Source of the DNA: an uncultured Parolsenella sp.
Lineage (GTDB): Bacteria > Actinomycetota > Coriobacteriia > Coriobacteriales > Atopobiaceae
Assembly (NCBI RefSeq): GCF_934660935.1
Contig: NZ_CAKUIH010000011.1
Span: 3,337 to 67,336, forward strand
DNA: 64,000 nucleotides
Reading direction: 5' to 3'
Below are positions 42,788-52,184 of this stretch, piece by piece. Position 1 is the stretch's first letter; each line of letters starts with the position of its first letter. Under the pieces are notes generated by a model. The model was given only the letters and a program-made list of their open reading frames with translations. It was not told where the DNA came from and ran no database searches. Both the position numbers and the translations under genes were made by a program.

Positions 42788-42862
42788 GCGGGCATCGCCA
42801 AGTGGTAAGGCAACGGCTTCCCAAGCCGTCATTCGCGGGTTCGAATCCCGTTGCCCGCTCCA
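42788..42862 (+). tRNA. tRNA-Gly (anticodon CCC)
   Basis: A 75-base cloverleaf with encoded CCA. The acceptor stem is GCGGGCA with TGCCCGC. The anticodon loop reads TTCCCAA, giving CCC. The T-loop GGTTCGAATCC is canonical. A terminator follows. Confidence 0.95.
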
Positions 42863-42872
42863 TGAGAGACAG

Positions 42873-42901
42873 GGCCCGGCGCACGCGCGTCGGGCCTTTT
42901 T
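42873..42901 (+). terminator. Terminator after tRNA-Gly
   Basis: A GGCCCG/CGGGCC stem with an inner GCGC pairing (42873-42896) is followed by TTTTT. Confidence 0.85.
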
Positions 42902-43000
42902 CGTGCCGGTTTGAGACGGCAGCCGTTGGGTACATCACAAGACGCGTGGTTGGGTACACAGCATTCGCGTGTCTCCACGCGCCAAGTCGAAAGGAATTCC

Positions 43001-44281
43001 ATGAGCGACATCCCCATGAGCGACGCCGAATGCGCGCTCTCCATGAAGCGCCTTGAGCCCCGTCAGCGCCTCTACGCCCAGCTCCTCGTGCGCAATGGCG
43101 TGAACATCCAGCCTGATCAGGAGCTTGTCGTTTCCGCTCCTGTCGAGGCCGCGGACTTCGTCCGCCTCGTCGTCGCTACCGCGTATGAGATGGGCGCTGG
43201 CCACGTCACCGTCATCTGGGGCGATGACGAGCTGTCGCGCCTCGAGTACGATAACTGCCCGCTCGAGCGGTTCAAGAAGCTCCCCTCCTGGAAGGTCGAG
43301 CAGATGAATTCGCTTGCTCGCGAGGGTGCGGCGTTCCTCTGGCTTGATGGCGAGGATCCGGATGCTCTCCTTGAGGTCGATCCCGCGAAGCCGGCCGCCC
43401 GCTCCGCCGCGTCGCATCGTCAGTGCACGGAGTATCGCCACGGCCTCGACTTTGGCGAGAACTCCTGGTGCATCGGCGGTGTTCCGGTCAGCGCCTGGGC
43501 GCACAAGATCTTCCCGAGCCTTTCTCCCGCGGAGTCCATGCTGCGTCTTTGGGAGGCGATCCTCGAGACCGTCCGCATCGTCGACGAGGACCCGGAGAGC
43601 GCCTGGGAGACTCACGACGCCACCCTCGTCAAGAACAAGCGTCACCTGAACGAGGCTCACTTCGACGCGCTTCGCTATGTCTCGGAGAACGGCACGAACT
43701 TCACCGTTGGCCTGCCTGCCCGTCATGTTTGGGAGGGCGGTTCTGCCAAGACGAAGGATGGTGTGAGGTTCTTCCCCAACATGCCCACCGAGGAAGTCTT
43801 TACCTCTCCTGACCGCAACCGTGCGGACGGTATCGTCCACTCCGCGCTTCCGCTCGTTCACAACGGCTCCGTCATCCGCGATTTCTGGCTCAGGTTCGAG
43901 GCTGGCCGTGTGGTCGAGTTTGGTGCCGAGCAGGGTGAGGAGGTCCTGCGCCACATCATCGAGACGGACGAGGGGTCCCACCACCTGGGCGAGTGCGCGC
44001 TCATCTCGAAGAACACGCCCATTCGCCAGAGTGGCCTGCTCTTCTATAACACGCTCTATGACGAGAACGCCAGCTGCCATCTCGCTCTGGGCATGGGCTT
44101 CCCGGATTGCTATGAGAACGGCGTCAACATGGACAAGGAGTCTCTGCTCGCGGCTGGCGTGAATGACTCCGCCACCCACGTCGACTTCATGATTGGTGCT
44201 GATGACCTCAACATCTTCGGCATCACCGCTGATGGCGAAGAGGTTCCCATCTTTGACCACGGCCAGTGGAGCTGGGAGTAG
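43001..44281 (+). CDS. M29-family aminopeptidase
   Basis: A 426-residue metalloaminopeptidase of the M29 (thermophilic/AmpS-PepS) family, a cytoplasmic enzyme that removes N-terminal amino acids during peptide use. The conserved metal-site blocks are FFPNMPTEEVFTSP (about residues 258-271), GSHHLGECALISKNTPI (about 326-342) and FYNTLYDENASCHLALGMG (about 348-366), and a C-terminal VDFMIGADDLNIFG. The ATG 43001 has AAAGGA upstream; the frame extends 30 codons further back without support. It is flanked by tRNA genes and is probably monocistronic. Confidence 0.92.
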   Translation: MSDIPMSDAECALSMKRLEPRQRLYAQLLVRNGVNIQPDQELVVSAPVEAADFVRLVVATAYEMGAGHVTVIWGDDELSRLEYDNCPLERFKKLPSWKVEQMNSLAREGAAFLWLDGEDPDALLEVDPAKPAARSAASHRQCTEYRHGLDFGENSWCIGGVPVSAWAHKIFPSLSPAESMLRLWEAILETVRIVDEDPESAWETHDATLVKNKRHLNEAHFDALRYVSENGTNFTVGLPARHVWEGGSAKTKDGVRFFPNMPTEEVFTSPDRNRADGIVHSALPLVHNGSVIRDFWLRFEAGRVVEFGAEQGEEVLRHIIETDEGSHHLGECALISKNTPIRQSGLLFYNTLYDENASCHLALGMGFPDCYENGVNMDKESLLAAGVNDSATHVDFMIGADDLNIFGITADGEEVPIFDHGQWSWE

Positions 44282-44369
44282 CGAGTTCGGGGCGATGGTT
44301 GACCAGTTTCCGCGAGGACGCGCCGTCAGCTCATCATGTGTCCGCTGTATCAGCTAGAATCATGCAGAC

Positions 44370-44445
44370 GCGCCGTTAGCTCAGTTGGTAGAGCAGGGGA
44401 CTTTTAATCCCAAGGCCCAGGGTTCGATCCCCTGACGGCGCACCA
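44370..44445 (+). tRNA. tRNA-Lys (anticodon TTT)
   Basis: A 76-base cloverleaf with encoded CCA. The acceptor is GCGCCGT with ACGGCGC. The anticodon loop CTTTTAA gives TTT. A TAGAAT -10-like box lies ten bases upstream. Confidence 0.95.
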
Positions 44446-44455
44446 AGACAGAGTC

Positions 44456-44495
44456 GCAGGCTGGAGTGCTCGGGTGCTCCAGCCTGCTTTCTTTT
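44456..44495 (+). terminator. Terminator after tRNA-Lys
   Basis: Perfect 11-base arms (44456-44466 and 44477-44487) and a ten-base loop, followed by TTTCTTTT. Confidence 0.93.
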
Positions 44496-44592
44496 GCGCA
44501 GTTGGCGGCATGTGCCCTTCGCGCGGTAGAATCAAATAGTTGTGCAGATTCGTCGCGCGTCGCGACGCAGGCCAAACCCTTGGAGGAGCCGC

Positions 44593-45939
44593 ATGATCGA
44601 CCGTTATACCCGTCCTGAGATGGGCCACATCTTCTCGCTCGAGAACAAGTACGCCATCTGGCAGGAGATCGAGGTCCTCGCCTGCGAGGCCCAGGCCGAG
44701 CTTGGCAAGATTGGCATCACCAAGGACGAGGCCGCCTGGATCCGCGACCACGCCAACTTCGAGAAGGCCAAGGTCGACGAGATCGAGGAGGTCACCCGCC
44801 ACGACGTCATCGCCTTCCTCACCAACATGAAGGAGTACATCGACGCCGACGTCCCGGCTGACGCTCCCAAGCCCAGCCGTTGGGTCCACTACGGCATGAC
44901 CAGCTCTGACCTCGGCGACACCGCCCTCTGCTACCAGCTCACCCAGGCCTGCGATCTCATCATCGAGGACGTGCGCAAGCTTGGCGAGATCTGCAAGCGT
45001 CGTGCCTTCGAGGAGCGCGACACCCTCTGCGCCGGCCGCACCCACGGCATCCACGCCGAGCCCATGACCTTCGGCATGAAGTTCGGCTCCTGGGCCTGGG
45101 AGCTCAAGCGCGACCTCGACCGTCTCGTCGACGCGCGCAAGAACGTCGCCTTTGGCGCCATCTCCGGTGCTGTGGGCACCTATTCCAGCATCGACCCGTT
45201 CGTCGAGGAGTACGTCTGCGAGCACCTCGGCCTCGTTCATGACCCGCTGTCCACGCAGGTCATCTCCCGTGACCACCACGCTTACCTCGCTGGCGTCCTT
45301 GCCACCACGGCTGCCACCTGCGAGCGCATCGCGACCGAGGTCCGCAACCTCCAGAAGACCGACACCCTCGAGGCCGAGGAGCCGTTCCGCAAGGGCCAGA
45401 AGGGTTCCTCCGCCATGCCGCACAAGCGCAACCCCATCACCATGGAGAAGGTCTGCGGCCTCTCGCGCATCGTCAAGTCCAACGCCCAGGTCGCCTTCGA
45501 CAACGTCGCCCTCTGGCACGAGCGCGACATCTCGCACTCCTCTGCGGAGCGCGTTGCCCAGGCCGACTCCTTCATCGCACTCGACCATATGTTCCAGTGC
45601 CTCATTCGCGTGATTGACGGCCTGCAGCTCTATCCGGCTCGCATGATGGCCAACCTCAACAAGACCCGCGGCCTGATCTTCTCCTCCAAGGTGCTGCTCG
45701 CCCTCGTCGACACGGGCATCACCCGCGAGGAGGCCTACGCCATTGTCCAGGAGAACGCCATGGCTACCTGGCATGAGGTTCAGGACTGCGTCTCTGGCCC
45801 GACCTTCAAGGAGCGCCTCGAGGCTGACCCGCGTTGCACCGTCAGCGACGAGAAGCTTGACGAGATCTTCGATCCGTGGGACTTCCTGACTCGTATCAAC
45901 GTTGTGTTCGACCGCCTCGAGCAGCTCTCCTTCGAGTAA
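44593..45939 (+). CDS. purB: Adenylosuccinate lyase
   Basis: A 448-residue enzyme of the fumarase/aspartase superfamily that acts twice in purine synthesis, splitting SAICAR and adenylosuccinate. The superfamily signature KGSSAMPHKRNP is present near residue 275. TSSDLGDTA and AGRTHGIHAEPMTFG blocks mark the active site. It starts MIDRYTRPEMG, with GGAGGAG upstream; a longer frame at 44542 lacks support. A TAGAAT box lies upstream at 44526. A hairpin follows the gene. purC lies 4.4 kb downstream on the same strand. Confidence 0.97.
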   Translation: MIDRYTRPEMGHIFSLENKYAIWQEIEVLACEAQAELGKIGITKDEAAWIRDHANFEKAKVDEIEEVTRHDVIAFLTNMKEYIDADVPADAPKPSRWVHYGMTSSDLGDTALCYQLTQACDLIIEDVRKLGEICKRRAFEERDTLCAGRTHGIHAEPMTFGMKFGSWAWELKRDLDRLVDARKNVAFGAISGAVGTYSSIDPFVEEYVCEHLGLVHDPLSTQVISRDHHAYLAGVLATTAATCERIATEVRNLQKTDTLEAEEPFRKGQKGSSAMPHKRNPITMEKVCGLSRIVKSNAQVAFDNVALWHERDISHSSAERVAQADSFIALDHMFQCLIRVIDGLQLYPARMMANLNKTRGLIFSSKVLLALVDTGITREEAYAIVQENAMATWHEVQDCVSGPTFKERLEADPRCTVSDEKLDEIFDPWDFLTRINVVFDRLEQLSFE

Positions 45940-45970
45940 GCTCGGCCTCTGCGAAATTCTCGCGCGTGAA

Positions 45971-46002
45971 CCCTCCCGTCAGTGGGGATACTGGCGGGAG
46001 GG
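45971..46002 (+). terminator. Hairpin after purB
   Basis: Thirteen-base arms with one G-T pair (45971-45983 and 45990-46002). No T tract follows, so it may only weaken readthrough into the TSCPD gene. Confidence 0.55.
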
Positions 46003-46037
46003 CTATTGATAGAAATTGACGAAACATGGAGGGAAAC

Positions 46038-46307
46038 ATGTTCACCTACGACTTCCGCCCGAAGGGCGTCTGCTCCCGCATGATTCACATCGCTCTTTCC
46101 GATGACGGCTCCACCATCGAGCAGGTTTCTTTCGAGGGTGGCTGCAACGGCAACCTCAAGGCCATCTCCAAGCTCGTTGCCGGTCATCCGGTCGAGGAGA
46201 TCTCCAACATCCTTGCTGGTAATACCTGTGGTCCGCGCAAGACCTCCTGTGCCGATCAGCTCACGATTGGTCTGCACGAGGCGTCTAAGGCTGCCCGAGA
46301 GGCGTAG
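46038..46307 (+). CDS. TSCPD-domain protein (TIGR03905 type)
   Basis: An 89-residue protein with the pattern FRPKGVCSR, VSFEGGCNGNLKAI and KTSCADQLTIGL typical of the TIGR03905/TSCPD family. The domain resembles the C-terminal part of ribonucleotide reductase class II and holds conserved cysteines that may bind metal or carry redox chemistry; no function is established. ATG 46038 follows GGAGGG. Confidence 0.85.
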   Translation: MFTYDFRPKGVCSRMIHIALSDDGSTIEQVSFEGGCNGNLKAISKLVAGHPVEEISNILAGNTCGPRKTSCADQLTIGLHEASKAAREA

Positions 46308-46316
46308 GGGACCATC

Positions 46317-47555
46317 TTGTCCATCCTGCCCAAGAACATATCCCGTCGCGGCTTTCTCCGCGGGGCCGCTGCAACCGCTGCCGGTGCGGCGGCGATTTCG
46401 GTGCTCTCGTCCTGCAAGGGTTCCGACACTACCGATGAGAACGATCCTATTGTCGTGGAGTCTGGGACCGCCACGTACGTTTTGGGGTCTGGTGACATTG
46501 AGGGAAAATACCAGGAGGCTAGTGAGGGCGCGGGCACCGCGTCGCTTGCGGAGGCTGGCTCCTGGAATCTCCCCCTCGGCTGTGTGCTTCGTCCCTCGGA
46601 GGGATCATGGAAGCCCTATGTCATGCCGGGCACCTCACCTGCTGCCATGACCTCCGCAGGTGCGTTCTCGATTGCAAGTGGCGCCAATACGGTGTTCCTG
46701 TCAGCGGCGACCGCTGGCGGCAATTACGTCATTTATGACGCGCAGTGCTCGGACTCCGTGTACGCCTGGATCGAGTTCGACGTCGTCACTCATGACTGGA
46801 AGCTCTTCGCGGCCTCCCTTACGGATGGTGGTCTTGGTACCGCCTCGGCCCTTTGGCAGGCGGACGCAAACTACGACCCTCCGCTCGTGTGTTGCTCGGG
46901 AAAGAGCGTGATCTGGCTCGTCATGCCTTCAACAGGCGGAAGCAACACGTCGGAGCCCTCCTCCTGCTACGTCTGGCAAGCTGGCGCGAGCTCTGCCGAC
47001 GAGGTCGTCCGCTCGCAAGGTCGCTTCGGTTGCGCTCCATCGGTCTCCGATGGCAACGTCGTTCTTGTCCCGCGTGTCCGCGTGAACGAGGGGCGCTATT
47101 ACGGCATCACCGCCTATTCGCTCGAGAGCAACCTGTCTAACCAGGTGGCGCAGCTTGTCCTGCCCGCCTCCGTCACGCCGCTCTCGGCCGTCTACATGGG
47201 GGGACAGTTCGTCTTCTCCATTGAGAAGAACTATGGCGGTAGCACCGGCCTGCTTGGTTCGATGGGCACGTATATCGGTTCGGGAGATGGCCCGTTCATC
47301 GCACTTCCGCGCGAACCGGTATCCGTGGTCGCGGGCAAGGGTGGCGTCTACCTTGTGAAAGTTCGCGCCTCGCACCTTATCGTGGATACGAACGCCCAGA
47401 CGTATGCCACGCTCGTGGCCCCCAACCGATGCCTCGACTTTGGTGATTATCCGGCAAGTATGGGCACAACTTCGACCTTCGTGACCTTCGCCACCGTCAA
47501 GGACGAGGACACCGGTTATCCCAGCTCGGTGAACGTGAGGGCTTGGACCCTGTAG
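46317..47555 (+). CDS. Tat-exported lipoprotein, beta-propeller-like
   Basis: A 412-residue protein with a twin-arginine signal (SRRGFLRG) and a lipobox (VLSSC, Cys33), so it is folded in the cytoplasm and then anchored outside the membrane. The rest is Ser/Gly/Thr-rich beta sequence with repeated VYAWIEFDVVTHDW- and YVWQAGA-like strands, suggesting a beta propeller. No catalytic motif is recognised. The start is TTG with AGGGGA upstream, ten bases after the TSCPD gene, so they may be cotranscribed. A ligand-binding or envelope-assembly role is possible. Confidence 0.75.
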   Translation: MSILPKNISRRGFLRGAAATAAGAAAISVLSSCKGSDTTDENDPIVVESGTATYVLGSGDIEGKYQEASEGAGTASLAEAGSWNLPLGCVLRPSEGSWKPYVMPGTSPAAMTSAGAFSIASGANTVFLSAATAGGNYVIYDAQCSDSVYAWIEFDVVTHDWKLFAASLTDGGLGTASALWQADANYDPPLVCCSGKSVIWLVMPSTGGSNTSEPSSCYVWQAGASSADEVVRSQGRFGCAPSVSDGNVVLVPRVRVNEGRYYGITAYSLESNLSNQVAQLVLPASVTPLSAVYMGGQFVFSIEKNYGGSTGLLGSMGTYIGSGDGPFIALPREPVSVVAGKGGVYLVKVRASHLIVDTNAQTYATLVAPNRCLDFGDYPASMGTTSTFVTFATVKDEDTGYPSSVNVRAWTL

Positions 47556-47712
47556 GCTTGGAAGCACGGCATCCGTTGCTGCCGGTCTGGCTCGCCTACC
47601 CGCCTGCCGCCGACTCGATGTGTGCTAAAACCCTCTTGTGGGGTAGACTGAACCCAGGAATGCCTGGAGCGCCTATGCCTCCAGGGCACCAAACAGCTGA
47701 TGGGAGGCCTTC

Positions 47713-48432
47713 ATGGCTTCAGATACGAAAAAGATCCTGCTTGTCGAGGATGAGAAGAACATCCGCGAGGCCGTCGCGGCCTATTTCGAGCGCGAGGGCT
47801 ATTGGGTCCGCGCCGTGGGCGACGGCCAAACTGCCGTTGAGGAGTTCGAGAAGCACGGTTTTGACCTCGTCGTTCTTGACCTCATGCTCCCCAAGCTCTC
47901 GGGCGAGCGAGTCTGCCGTGCCATTCGCGACCAGTCTGATGTGCCCATCATCATGGTCACGGCGAAGGACCAGGTCGAGGACCGCATCATCGGTCTCGAG
48001 CTCGGTGCTGATGACTATCTCGTCAAGCCCTTCTCGCCGCGCGAGCTCGTCGCCCGCGTGCGCGCCCTTCTTCGTCGTGCCCGCACGGAGAACGAGCCCA
48101 CGGTCGAGGTCCTCGATTACGGTGACCTGGTAATCAACATCTCTGCCCACAAGGTGACCGTCCGTGGCAAGGAAGTCGACCTCACGGCTTCTGAGTTCAA
48201 GCTTCTCGTGACGCTCGCCCGCTATCCGGGCCAGGTCTATAGCCGCATGGAGCTCGTGGAAAAGGTCCTCGGCTATGATTTCGAGGGCTACGAGCGCACC
48301 ATCGACTCTCACGTCAAGAACCTTCGCGCCAAGCTCGGCGACGATCCGCGCAACCCTACCTGGCTCTATACCGTCCACGGCGTGGGTTACCGCTTCGATG
48401 CTCCCGAGCCCGCCGCCAAGGACGAGAAATAG
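47713..48432 (+). CDS. OmpR/PhoB-family response regulator
   Basis: A 239-residue regulator. The receiver domain has the acidic pair VEDEKN, phospho-acceptor Asp in LVVLDLMLPKLSG, Thr in MVTAKD and Lys in DDYLVKPFS. The C-terminal winged helix (about residues 135-230) ends YTVHGVGYRFD. GGGAGG lies upstream of the ATG. It is followed after ten bases by its histidine kinase. The type resembles actinobacterial RegX3/MtrA regulators, but I do not assign an orthologue. Confidence 0.95.
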   Translation: MASDTKKILLVEDEKNIREAVAAYFEREGYWVRAVGDGQTAVEEFEKHGFDLVVLDLMLPKLSGERVCRAIRDQSDVPIIMVTAKDQVEDRIIGLELGADDYLVKPFSPRELVARVRALLRRARTENEPTVEVLDYGDLVINISAHKVTVRGKEVDLTASEFKLLVTLARYPGQVYSRMELVEKVLGYDFEGYERTIDSHVKNLRAKLGDDPRNPTWLYTVHGVGYRFDAPEPAAKDEK

Positions 48433-48442
48433 CCGGTAAGCA

Positions 48443-50083
48443 GTGGTTCCCGCCAAGTTCGTCATAGGCAAGCGCATCCGTCAGGATGCGTCTCGCGAGG
48501 ATGATATCCCCGAATCCCTGCGCACGAGCGATTCCGCTCGTGCGTCGTGGAAGACGCTGTCGAATCGCAAGTCGCGGCACATGTCATATCGAGCGCGTAT
48601 GACGCTCATGTTTGCGAGTATTGCGGCCATGACGGCCGTGATACTCGTCGCCGTTCTCGGCGTGAATTGGGAAGCCCAGTTCATGCACTACACGCGCTCA
48701 AACATGGATCGCTATGCCGCCGTCATCGCCGATGGCCTTGCTGAGGACTACGATTCCGCGACCGGTCTTTCTGGCAGCGCGGTCGATCGCATTGTGCAGG
48801 CGTCGTCCATTTCAAGCGAAATCGGCGTGCAGGTCCTCGATGCTGATGGCAAAGTTGTCTATGACGATACCTGGGCGGGCAGTAGTTACGAGACGGCGGT
48901 AACACCTGATGCCACCGCTGACGCTGCTGGCTCTGTTGAGGAAGAGGCTGCCGCCGTTTCCGCGCCCGCGCCAGCACGCAGCAATGCCGTTTCGCTTGCG
49001 CCCACTGACGCCGAGTCTGTCGTTATGCGTGAGGTAAAGCTCGAGGATGGTTCCGTGATTGGCACGGTCCGTCTCTGGGCCTTCGGGTCTGACGCCCTGC
49101 TCACCAAGGGTGACGCCGCCTTCCGCACCAACTCCTATAAGGCCGTCGTCACGGCGAGTGTTGTCGCCGTGATCCTCGCCTGCCTCATGGGCGTCCTTGT
49201 ATCTCGCAAGCTCGCCAAGCCCGTAAAGTCGATTACGTCGACGGCTGCCCAGATTCGCTCCGGTGACCTGACCGCCCGCACGGGAATCGTCGGCGATGAC
49301 GAGATTGGTCAGCTGGGCGAGACCTTCGACGATATGGCGACGACCCTCGAGCGCGATCTTAAGCTTGAGCATCGCTTAACGAGTGATGTCGCCCACGAGC
49401 TGCGTACGCCCCTCATGGCGATGCTCGCCACGGTCGAGGCCATGCAGGACGGCGTCCTTCCGTCTGATGAGGAGCATCTCGAGACCGTCGCCTCTGAGGT
49501 CCGCCGTCTCTCGCGTCTGGTTTCCGCGATGCTTACGCTGTCGCGCATCGAGAATGGCACTACGCCCTTCAGGCCCGAGCGCACGGAGATGGTCGGCCTC
49601 GTTCGCTCCGTGGTCGAGTCTCAAGAGCAGCTCTTCAATGATCGCGGCCTGCGTCTGCGTTTCGACGCGAACGCACCTCGCGGCGAGCTCTATTGCGAGT
49701 GCGATCGAGACATGATTCGCCAGGCTCTTATCAACCTGATGTCGAACGCGCTGCGTTACACGCCCGAGAATGGGTGGGTTGTCGTGAACGTTGGGCAGGA
49801 GGGTCGAGACCTCAAGATTGCCGTTTCTGACACCGGCATCGGCATCGCCAAGGAGGACCTTGCCCGCGTCTTCAGCCGCTTCTGGCGCTCGGACGCGAGC
49901 CGTGAGCGCGCGAGCGGTGGCCTCGGCGTCGGCCTCTCCGTTACGAAGGAGATCGTCGATCGCCATCACGGTTACATCAGCGTCGAGTCTGAGCTTGGCA
50001 AGGGTACGACGTTCGTCCTCCATATCCCGCGCGAGCAGGAGCGTGGGCACCAGCAGGACGCCAACAAGGGCATGACCGAGTAA
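48443..50083 (+). CDS. Sensor histidine kinase
   Basis: A 546-residue kinase. Two membrane spans lie near residues 55-75 and 235-255, enclosing an extracellular sensor of about 160 residues. That sensor contains a Glu/Ala/Pro-rich loop (about 155-180). HAMP, HisKA (phospho-acceptor His in SDVAHELRTPL) and HATPase domains follow: NLMSNALRYTPENG, DTGIGI, GGLGVGLS. The start is GTG 48443. It pairs with the response regulator just upstream. The signal is unknown. Confidence 0.93.
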   Translation: MVPAKFVIGKRIRQDASREDDIPESLRTSDSARASWKTLSNRKSRHMSYRARMTLMFASIAAMTAVILVAVLGVNWEAQFMHYTRSNMDRYAAVIADGLAEDYDSATGLSGSAVDRIVQASSISSEIGVQVLDADGKVVYDDTWAGSSYETAVTPDATADAAGSVEEEAAAVSAPAPARSNAVSLAPTDAESVVMREVKLEDGSVIGTVRLWAFGSDALLTKGDAAFRTNSYKAVVTASVVAVILACLMGVLVSRKLAKPVKSITSTAAQIRSGDLTARTGIVGDDEIGQLGETFDDMATTLERDLKLEHRLTSDVAHELRTPLMAMLATVEAMQDGVLPSDEEHLETVASEVRRLSRLVSAMLTLSRIENGTTPFRPERTEMVGLVRSVVESQEQLFNDRGLRLRFDANAPRGELYCECDRDMIRQALINLMSNALRYTPENGWVVVNVGQEGRDLKIAVSDTGIGIAKEDLARVFSRFWRSDASRERASGGLGVGLSVTKEIVDRHHGYISVESELGKGTTFVLHIPREQERGHQQDANKGMTE

Positions 50084-50344
50084 ATCGTGCGCGCTGGGCG
50101 CCGTGGTTGGCTAGTTCCGTGCGGGTAATCGGGCATGCGGGGCGTTGTGCGGCTCGTTCTATTTCGCCCTGGCTTGTTGTCGTTGTATGGGTGTCCAGCT
50201 TGCCGGTTCGATGCTCGGCCCACGGTTTCCCGCTCCGCGGAACTGCCTATAAGGCCCGCTTTGATGTGGCCGCGCACCTGCTATTCCTCTACAATGGATT
50301 AGTTTGATAAATGCGGTAACTCTTACGAGAGGAAGCGGTGCTTC

Positions 50345-51241
50345 ATGGCGACCATGGGTATTCGTCCGGATTCGCAGGGCAAGGTTCGCGACATTTATGA
50401 TTGCGGGGACTCCCTGCTGATGGTCGCGAGCGACCGTATCAGCGCATATGACTTCATCCTCCCGGATGAGATTCCCTTCAAGGGCGAGATTCTCACGCGC
50501 ATCTCCGCTTTCTGGTTCAACAAGTTTGCGGACATCGTGCCCAACCACATCATCTCGATGGATCCGGCGGACTATCCGGAGGAGTTCGCGCAGTACTCCG
50601 ATTACCTCCTTGGCCGATCCATGCTCGTGAAGAAGGCCACGACGATTCCCGTCGAGAGCATCGTCCGCGGTTACCTCACCGGTTCTGGCAAGAAGACCTA
50701 TGACGAGAACGGCACGGTTTGCGGCATCAAGCTGCCTGAGGGTCTCGTCGAGGCCTCCAAGCTCCCCGAGCCCATCTTCACCCCCTCGACCAAGGCCGAG
50801 ATTGGTGACCACGATGAGAACATCTCGTTTGAGCGTTGCGTCGAGATCGTGGGCGAGGATACCGCCAACAAGCTTCGTGATGCCACGCTTGCCATCTACA
50901 ACGCCGCCTCCGCGTATGCCGCCACCCGTGGCATCATCATTGCCGACACGAAGTTCGAGTTTGGCTTCATTGACGGCGAGTTCTCGATTATCGACGAGTG
51001 CCTCACGCCCGACTCCAGCCGTTTCTGGCCCGCGGAGGGTTATGAGGCCGGTAAGGTTCAGCCCAGCTTCGACAAGCAGTACGTCCGTGATTGGCTCCGT
51101 GCCAATTGGGATATGACCGGCGAGCCGCCGTACCTGCCTGCCGAGGTTGTCGCCGGTGCCTCCGAGCGTTACCAGGAGGCCTACGAGATTATCACCGGCG
51201 AAAAGTTCGTCCCCATGAAGGAGAGCAATGTCTCAGCGTAG
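50345..51241 (+). CDS. purC: SAICAR synthetase
   Basis: A 298-residue phosphoribosylaminoimidazole-succinocarboxamide synthase, the longer eukaryote-like/bacterial form. It begins GKVRDIYDCGDSLLMVASDRISAYDFILP; IPVESIVRGYLTGSGKKTY, IADTKFEFG and DECLTPDSSRFWP are clear. It joins aspartate to CAIR in purine synthesis; the product then goes to PurB, which is encoded upstream. GAGAGGAAG lies before the ATG. Its end overlaps the next gene by 14 bases. Confidence 0.97.
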   Translation: MATMGIRPDSQGKVRDIYDCGDSLLMVASDRISAYDFILPDEIPFKGEILTRISAFWFNKFADIVPNHIISMDPADYPEEFAQYSDYLLGRSMLVKKATTIPVESIVRGYLTGSGKKTYDENGTVCGIKLPEGLVEASKLPEPIFTPSTKAEIGDHDENISFERCVEIVGEDTANKLRDATLAIYNAASAYAATRGIIIADTKFEFGFIDGEFSIIDECLTPDSSRFWPAEGYEAGKVQPSFDKQYVRDWLRANWDMTGEPPYLPAEVVAGASERYQEAYEIITGEKFVPMKESNVSA

Positions 51242-51860
51242 TCCGTTCAACCAGCGCAACATGTCCAAGATCGGCACCGGTGCCGCCGACGCCGAGGCCG
51301 AGAAGCCCGCTTCTGCTGGCATGGCCCGCAAGTCGCCCAGCTCCGCCAAGCCCGCTCGTGAGGCTGCCGGTTCCGTGCGCGTCGTGAAGCAGCACAAGAA
51401 CCTCGATGGCTCCACCTCCACCGTCGGTATGACGAAGGAGGAGAAGAAGGCCCAGCGTAACGCCGAGCGCGAAGAGGAGCGCTTCGTCGAGGGTCTCGTC
51501 GACTCCGTCATGAAGCTCGACCCGCTGTACAGGAAGTATCGTCGCACGTGGTGGATCTTCATGGCCATCGGCGTCGTGTGCGTCGCCCTCTCGTTCGCCT
51601 GCGGCTATATCGACTCGCCCGCTGGTGAGAACATCTTCAAGCTCGGCACTATCGGCGGTATTGCCTCCGTCGTGTTCCTCTTCCTCGCCTATGCGTTCAT
51701 CATCACGACGATCGTGTGGGAGTTTAAGATGATTCGTCCGCTCCGCAGGACCGCCGAGCACAAGATCTCCAGCATGAGCGACAAGAAGCGTCACGCCCTC
51801 ATGGAGGAAATCTACGAGGCCGAGGAAAAGCGTCGCGCCGAGAAGAAGTCTGGCAAGTAG
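51228..51860 (+). CDS. Membrane protein coupled to purC
   Basis: A 210-residue protein, family not recognised. The N-terminal third is basic, Ser/Ala/Lys-rich and probably disordered. Residues about 105-160 form two membrane spans (WWIFMAIGVVCVALSFACGY and GGIASVVFLFLAYAFIITTIVW). A charged helical tail (EEIYEAEEKRRAEKKSGK) follows. It overlaps purC by 14 bases, so it is coupled to it. The layout recalls small cytoplasmic-tailed envelope proteins of Actinobacteria; no function can be given. Confidence 0.75.
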   Translation: MSQRSPFNQRNMSKIGTGAADAEAEKPASAGMARKSPSSAKPAREAAGSVRVVKQHKNLDGSTSTVGMTKEEKKAQRNAEREEERFVEGLVDSVMKLDPLYRKYRRTWWIFMAIGVVCVALSFACGYIDSPAGENIFKLGTIGGIASVVFLFLAYAFIITTIVWEFKMIRPLRRTAEHKISSMSDKKRHALMEEIYEAEEKRRAEKKSGK

Positions 51861-51961
51861 TTTGTGTTCCTCTTCAGCTCGATAGACCGAAGGGCCCGAG
51901 AGCTGTAGAATATTCTCCCGTTCGTATTAGTGCGAGCGCCGCCTATGGCGGGACATAGTCT

Positions 51962-52037
51962 GCCTTCGTAGCTCAGGGGATAGAGCACCGCTCTCCTAAA
52001 GCGGGTGTCGGCCGTTCGAATCGGCCCGGGGGCACCA
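51962..52037 (+). tRNA. tRNA-Arg (anticodon CCT)
   Basis: A 76-base cloverleaf with encoded CCA. The acceptor is GCCTTCG with CGGGGGC (two G-U pairs). The anticodon loop CTCCTAA gives CCT. Confidence 0.93.
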
Positions 52038-52045
52038 GACATTCA

Positions 52046-52080
52046 ACAGGCCAGGGGCATCGTGTCCCTGGCCTGTTTGC
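52046..52080 (+). terminator. Terminator after tRNA-Arg
   Basis: Perfect 11-base arms (52046-52056 and 52066-52076) followed by TTGCTT. Directly after the tRNA. Confidence 0.85.
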
Positions 52081-52120
52081 TTACCTTTGCCACGGAGGGG
52101 CATCGAGTTGCTTCGCTACA

Positions 52121-52159
52121 AAGAAAGGCGCCCGGCGTTCGCTTGGAACGCCGGGCGCC
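52121..52159 (-). terminator. Terminator of the kinase/division operon
   Basis: Perfect 14-base GC arms (52127-52140 and 52146-52159) followed on the minus strand by TTTCTTT. It lies 26 bases after the pknB stop. Confidence 0.93.
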
Positions 52160-52184
52160 GTGCTATCGGGCTATGTGGTCGAGC